64,000 bases of DNA, taken from the NCBI GenBank assembly GCA_030267565.1, contig BRXU01000021.1, forward strand, positions 1,396,501 through 1,460,500, written 5' to 3'. The DNA comes from Pleodorina starrii (lineage: Eukaryota; Chlorophyta; Chlorophyceae; Chlamydomonadales; Volvocaceae). Both the position numbers and the translations under genes were made by a program. Below, piece after piece: positions 62,492 to 64,000 of this stretch; position 1 is the stretch's first letter, and every line of letters begins with the position of its first letter. Under the pieces are notes generated by a model that had not been told where the DNA came from, made no database searches, and was given only the letters and a program-made list of their open reading frames with translations.

Positions 62492-62931
62492 ATGAAGCAA
62501 CGGAAATCTGGGGCACGCACGACGACGCGTGCTTTCTCTCTGACGGCGCAGAATCCGGTGAGTCTGCGGTTACGTGGATGCAATTGTGCCGACCCTTGTT
62601 TCGATGCAAAAAGCAACATTGCGGGGCTTTGTCTCCCCTTGCAGCACTTGGAACCAGGTGCTGGAGAACAATCAACCGCGCTCGTGGATGGATTCACGGG
62701 TAGGCGCTTGCCGCGGGTGCCTGCTTGCGGAGCAAAGCCAATGATTTCCTTACAAGCACAGCAGCCATGATCTCAGAAGCACCTCTCAAAAGCGGCTCTA
62801 AGCTCCGAGTGATTGTTCGGGTATCACGTCACCACAACCACGGAAGATCGCTGCCGCGGGCGAGGCGATGGAAGACGAAGACGACCTGGCCGATTCACGT
62901 GTGATCACGTTGCTAGCTACCCATGGAAGTG
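62492..62931 (+). CDS. Possible plus-strand gene, 5' exons only (tentative)
   Basis: ATG 62492 opens a 22-codon exon ending at a GTGAGT donor (62557). An exon 62645-62699 follows in phase after a TTGCAG acceptor (HLEPGAGEQSTALVDGFT). A third exon is ambiguous: the GCACAG acceptor at 62760 gives AAMISEAPLKSGSKLR, while an AAG acceptor near 62810 gives the more protein-like EAMEDEDDLADSRVITLLAT and a GTACGG donor near 62932. I see no family similarity. Further exons could lie to 63.7 kb. Confidence 0.25.
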
Positions 62932-64000
62932 GTACGGGCGCAGAGAGACCCAGATACGCCGCCGCAACGGCACGCGCACAAACGCGAGGGCGCGCCCCTT
63001 GGCTTGGCTCCATCTGTTGATTGAAGGAATTGGGGAGGAGAACAGAGGAGAACAGAAACAGACGGAAAAACGACGGGGAAACTACCGGTAGATGAATACG
63101 GCAGTACGGCTCCTCTTCACTCTCGCAGCTGTCTGCACGCCCGCGCCTTCCCTCCCATGGACTCTCCCGATTAGGTCGCAGCGCGACCCGCCAAACCGTG
63201 TCAAGTGTCGTTTACTCGCTGCAGTCATGCAGTGTCAATTACTCGCTGCAGTCAGCCCGGCTACCAGCCAGCCTGGCAAACGGCTCCGCTTCTGCACCGC
63301 CTCTCGTTGCCCCCCCCGTCTCATTCCGCTCACTCGCTCACTCGCTTCACAAAACTCTGCAACTTGGACTTATTGAGGATATCCAATAATAATATTGGAT
63401 AATGAATATTCAACTGTACTCAACGACCCTACGACCCTACGCGCCAATAATTGCGGCCCTCCTTGCCTATACGTGTCCCTTCATGTGTGTGTGTGTGTAT
63501 GCATGTGTGTGAATGCGCGTTCCCCGGGAGGTCCTCACCCTCCTGCCCCTCAACCCCGCCCCTATCTGATGAGCTCATGGATCACGCCTTCCAGGAAGCT
63601 GCTTTCCTGCCGCCAACATCACCCCGTCCATTTGCCTCAGAAATTTACGCCTCGCGCGGGTGCGGAAACGGCTGTCAACCCACCCGAGCTCCTCTACGCC
63701 GTACATAACGTCAGCTCAAGCTGCCGTACTATGAGCCTATGACCTATGACCAAACATACAAAGCTCTAGAACTTCCGCTATGTATCGATCCAGCGCTTTA
63801 GGGCGCGGTATAGCGCACAGGCCGCCCAGGAAATGAATGGGTGAACGGATGCACGTGCTTGTGCGTGTGCAATAAGTGCGTGTGCATTTGCATGTGCACG
63901 TGTACGGTTGCGTGTGTGTTATGTGTGCAAGCACGTGTGTGCGCTCTCGTGCGTAAGAAGTTAGCGCTTGCTCGTCTCAGCCTCAGGTCCCCCGAGGTCC
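62932..64000. other. Right end of window, no firm gene
   Basis: A 23-bp direct repeat around CTCGCTGCAGTCA (63205-63265), a TG-rich tract (63484-63520 and 63860-63950) and a frame EAAFLPPTSPRPFASEIYAS near 63597-63710 after a TTCCAG acceptor are visible. None is enough to call a gene. Confidence 0.4.

Noticed and set aside
63092..63376. 94-residue plus-strand frame MNTAVRLLFTLAAVCTPAPS with a signal-peptide-like start
   Set aside because: The rest is low-quality Ser/Leu/Arg sequence over a short direct repeat. There is no supporting exon or homology, so it was not called.

Overview
This is GC-rich, intron-dense nuclear DNA from a green alga, most likely a volvocine (Chlamydomonas/Volvox group). 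The evidence is GT-AG introns every 100-700 bases, very long runs of Ala/Gly/Ser codons inside otherwise conserved proteins, TGTAA polyadenylation signals, short interstitial TTTTAGGG arrays (the Chlamydomonas-type telomere unit) and protein families typical of the group. No bacterial, organellar or complete transposon gene is visible. All gene models were built by hand from protein similarity and splice-phase agreement; every internal exon joins in frame unless stated.

Layout, left to right. (1) 443-8120 (+): 3' part of an AAAP/SLC38-type amino-acid transporter with a C-terminal extension of about 950 residues. (2) 11633-18629 (-): an 848-residue four-ACT-domain (ACR-type) protein. (3) A 3-kb, less GC-rich divergent intergenic region. 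(4) 21689-32804 (+): a 2365-residue class III nucleotide cyclase with PAS-like segments and guanylyl-cyclase-type residues. (5) 36717-37544 (-): a 60-residue protein with a probable organelle presequence. (6) 40031-42604 (-): an organelle-targeted GatB/YqeY-domain protein, head-to-head with (7) 42921-44061 (+), a 168-residue conserved protein of unknown role. (8) 44994-50410 (+): a type II membrane OCH1-like glycosyltransferase with a DXD motif. (9) 51970-56183 (-): a membrane-anchored glycerophosphodiester phosphodiesterase, head-to-head with (10) 56471-56800 (+), a 51-residue single-span protein assembled from three tiny exons. (11) 57149-61916 (-): a class I fructose-bisphosphate aldolase with an unexpected N-terminal membrane anchor. 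(12) A weak candidate gene follows on the + strand near 62.5-63 kb.

The genes do not form one pathway. They are ordinary eukaryotic neighbours, several in divergent pairs sharing 290-320 bp promoters. The most unusual content is non-coding. A dispersed intronic repeat (core CCGGCCTATACGTGGATA) lies in introns of five different genes, always in the sense orientation. A 12-bp palindrome, GACCC-NN-GGGTC, recurs about 13 times in exons, introns and spacers. There is a 104-bp near-perfect foldback in an intron, a 15-bp satellite whose core reappears at two other loci, a 360-bp AG microsatellite, and a tandem duplication of an exon's 3' end with its splice donor.
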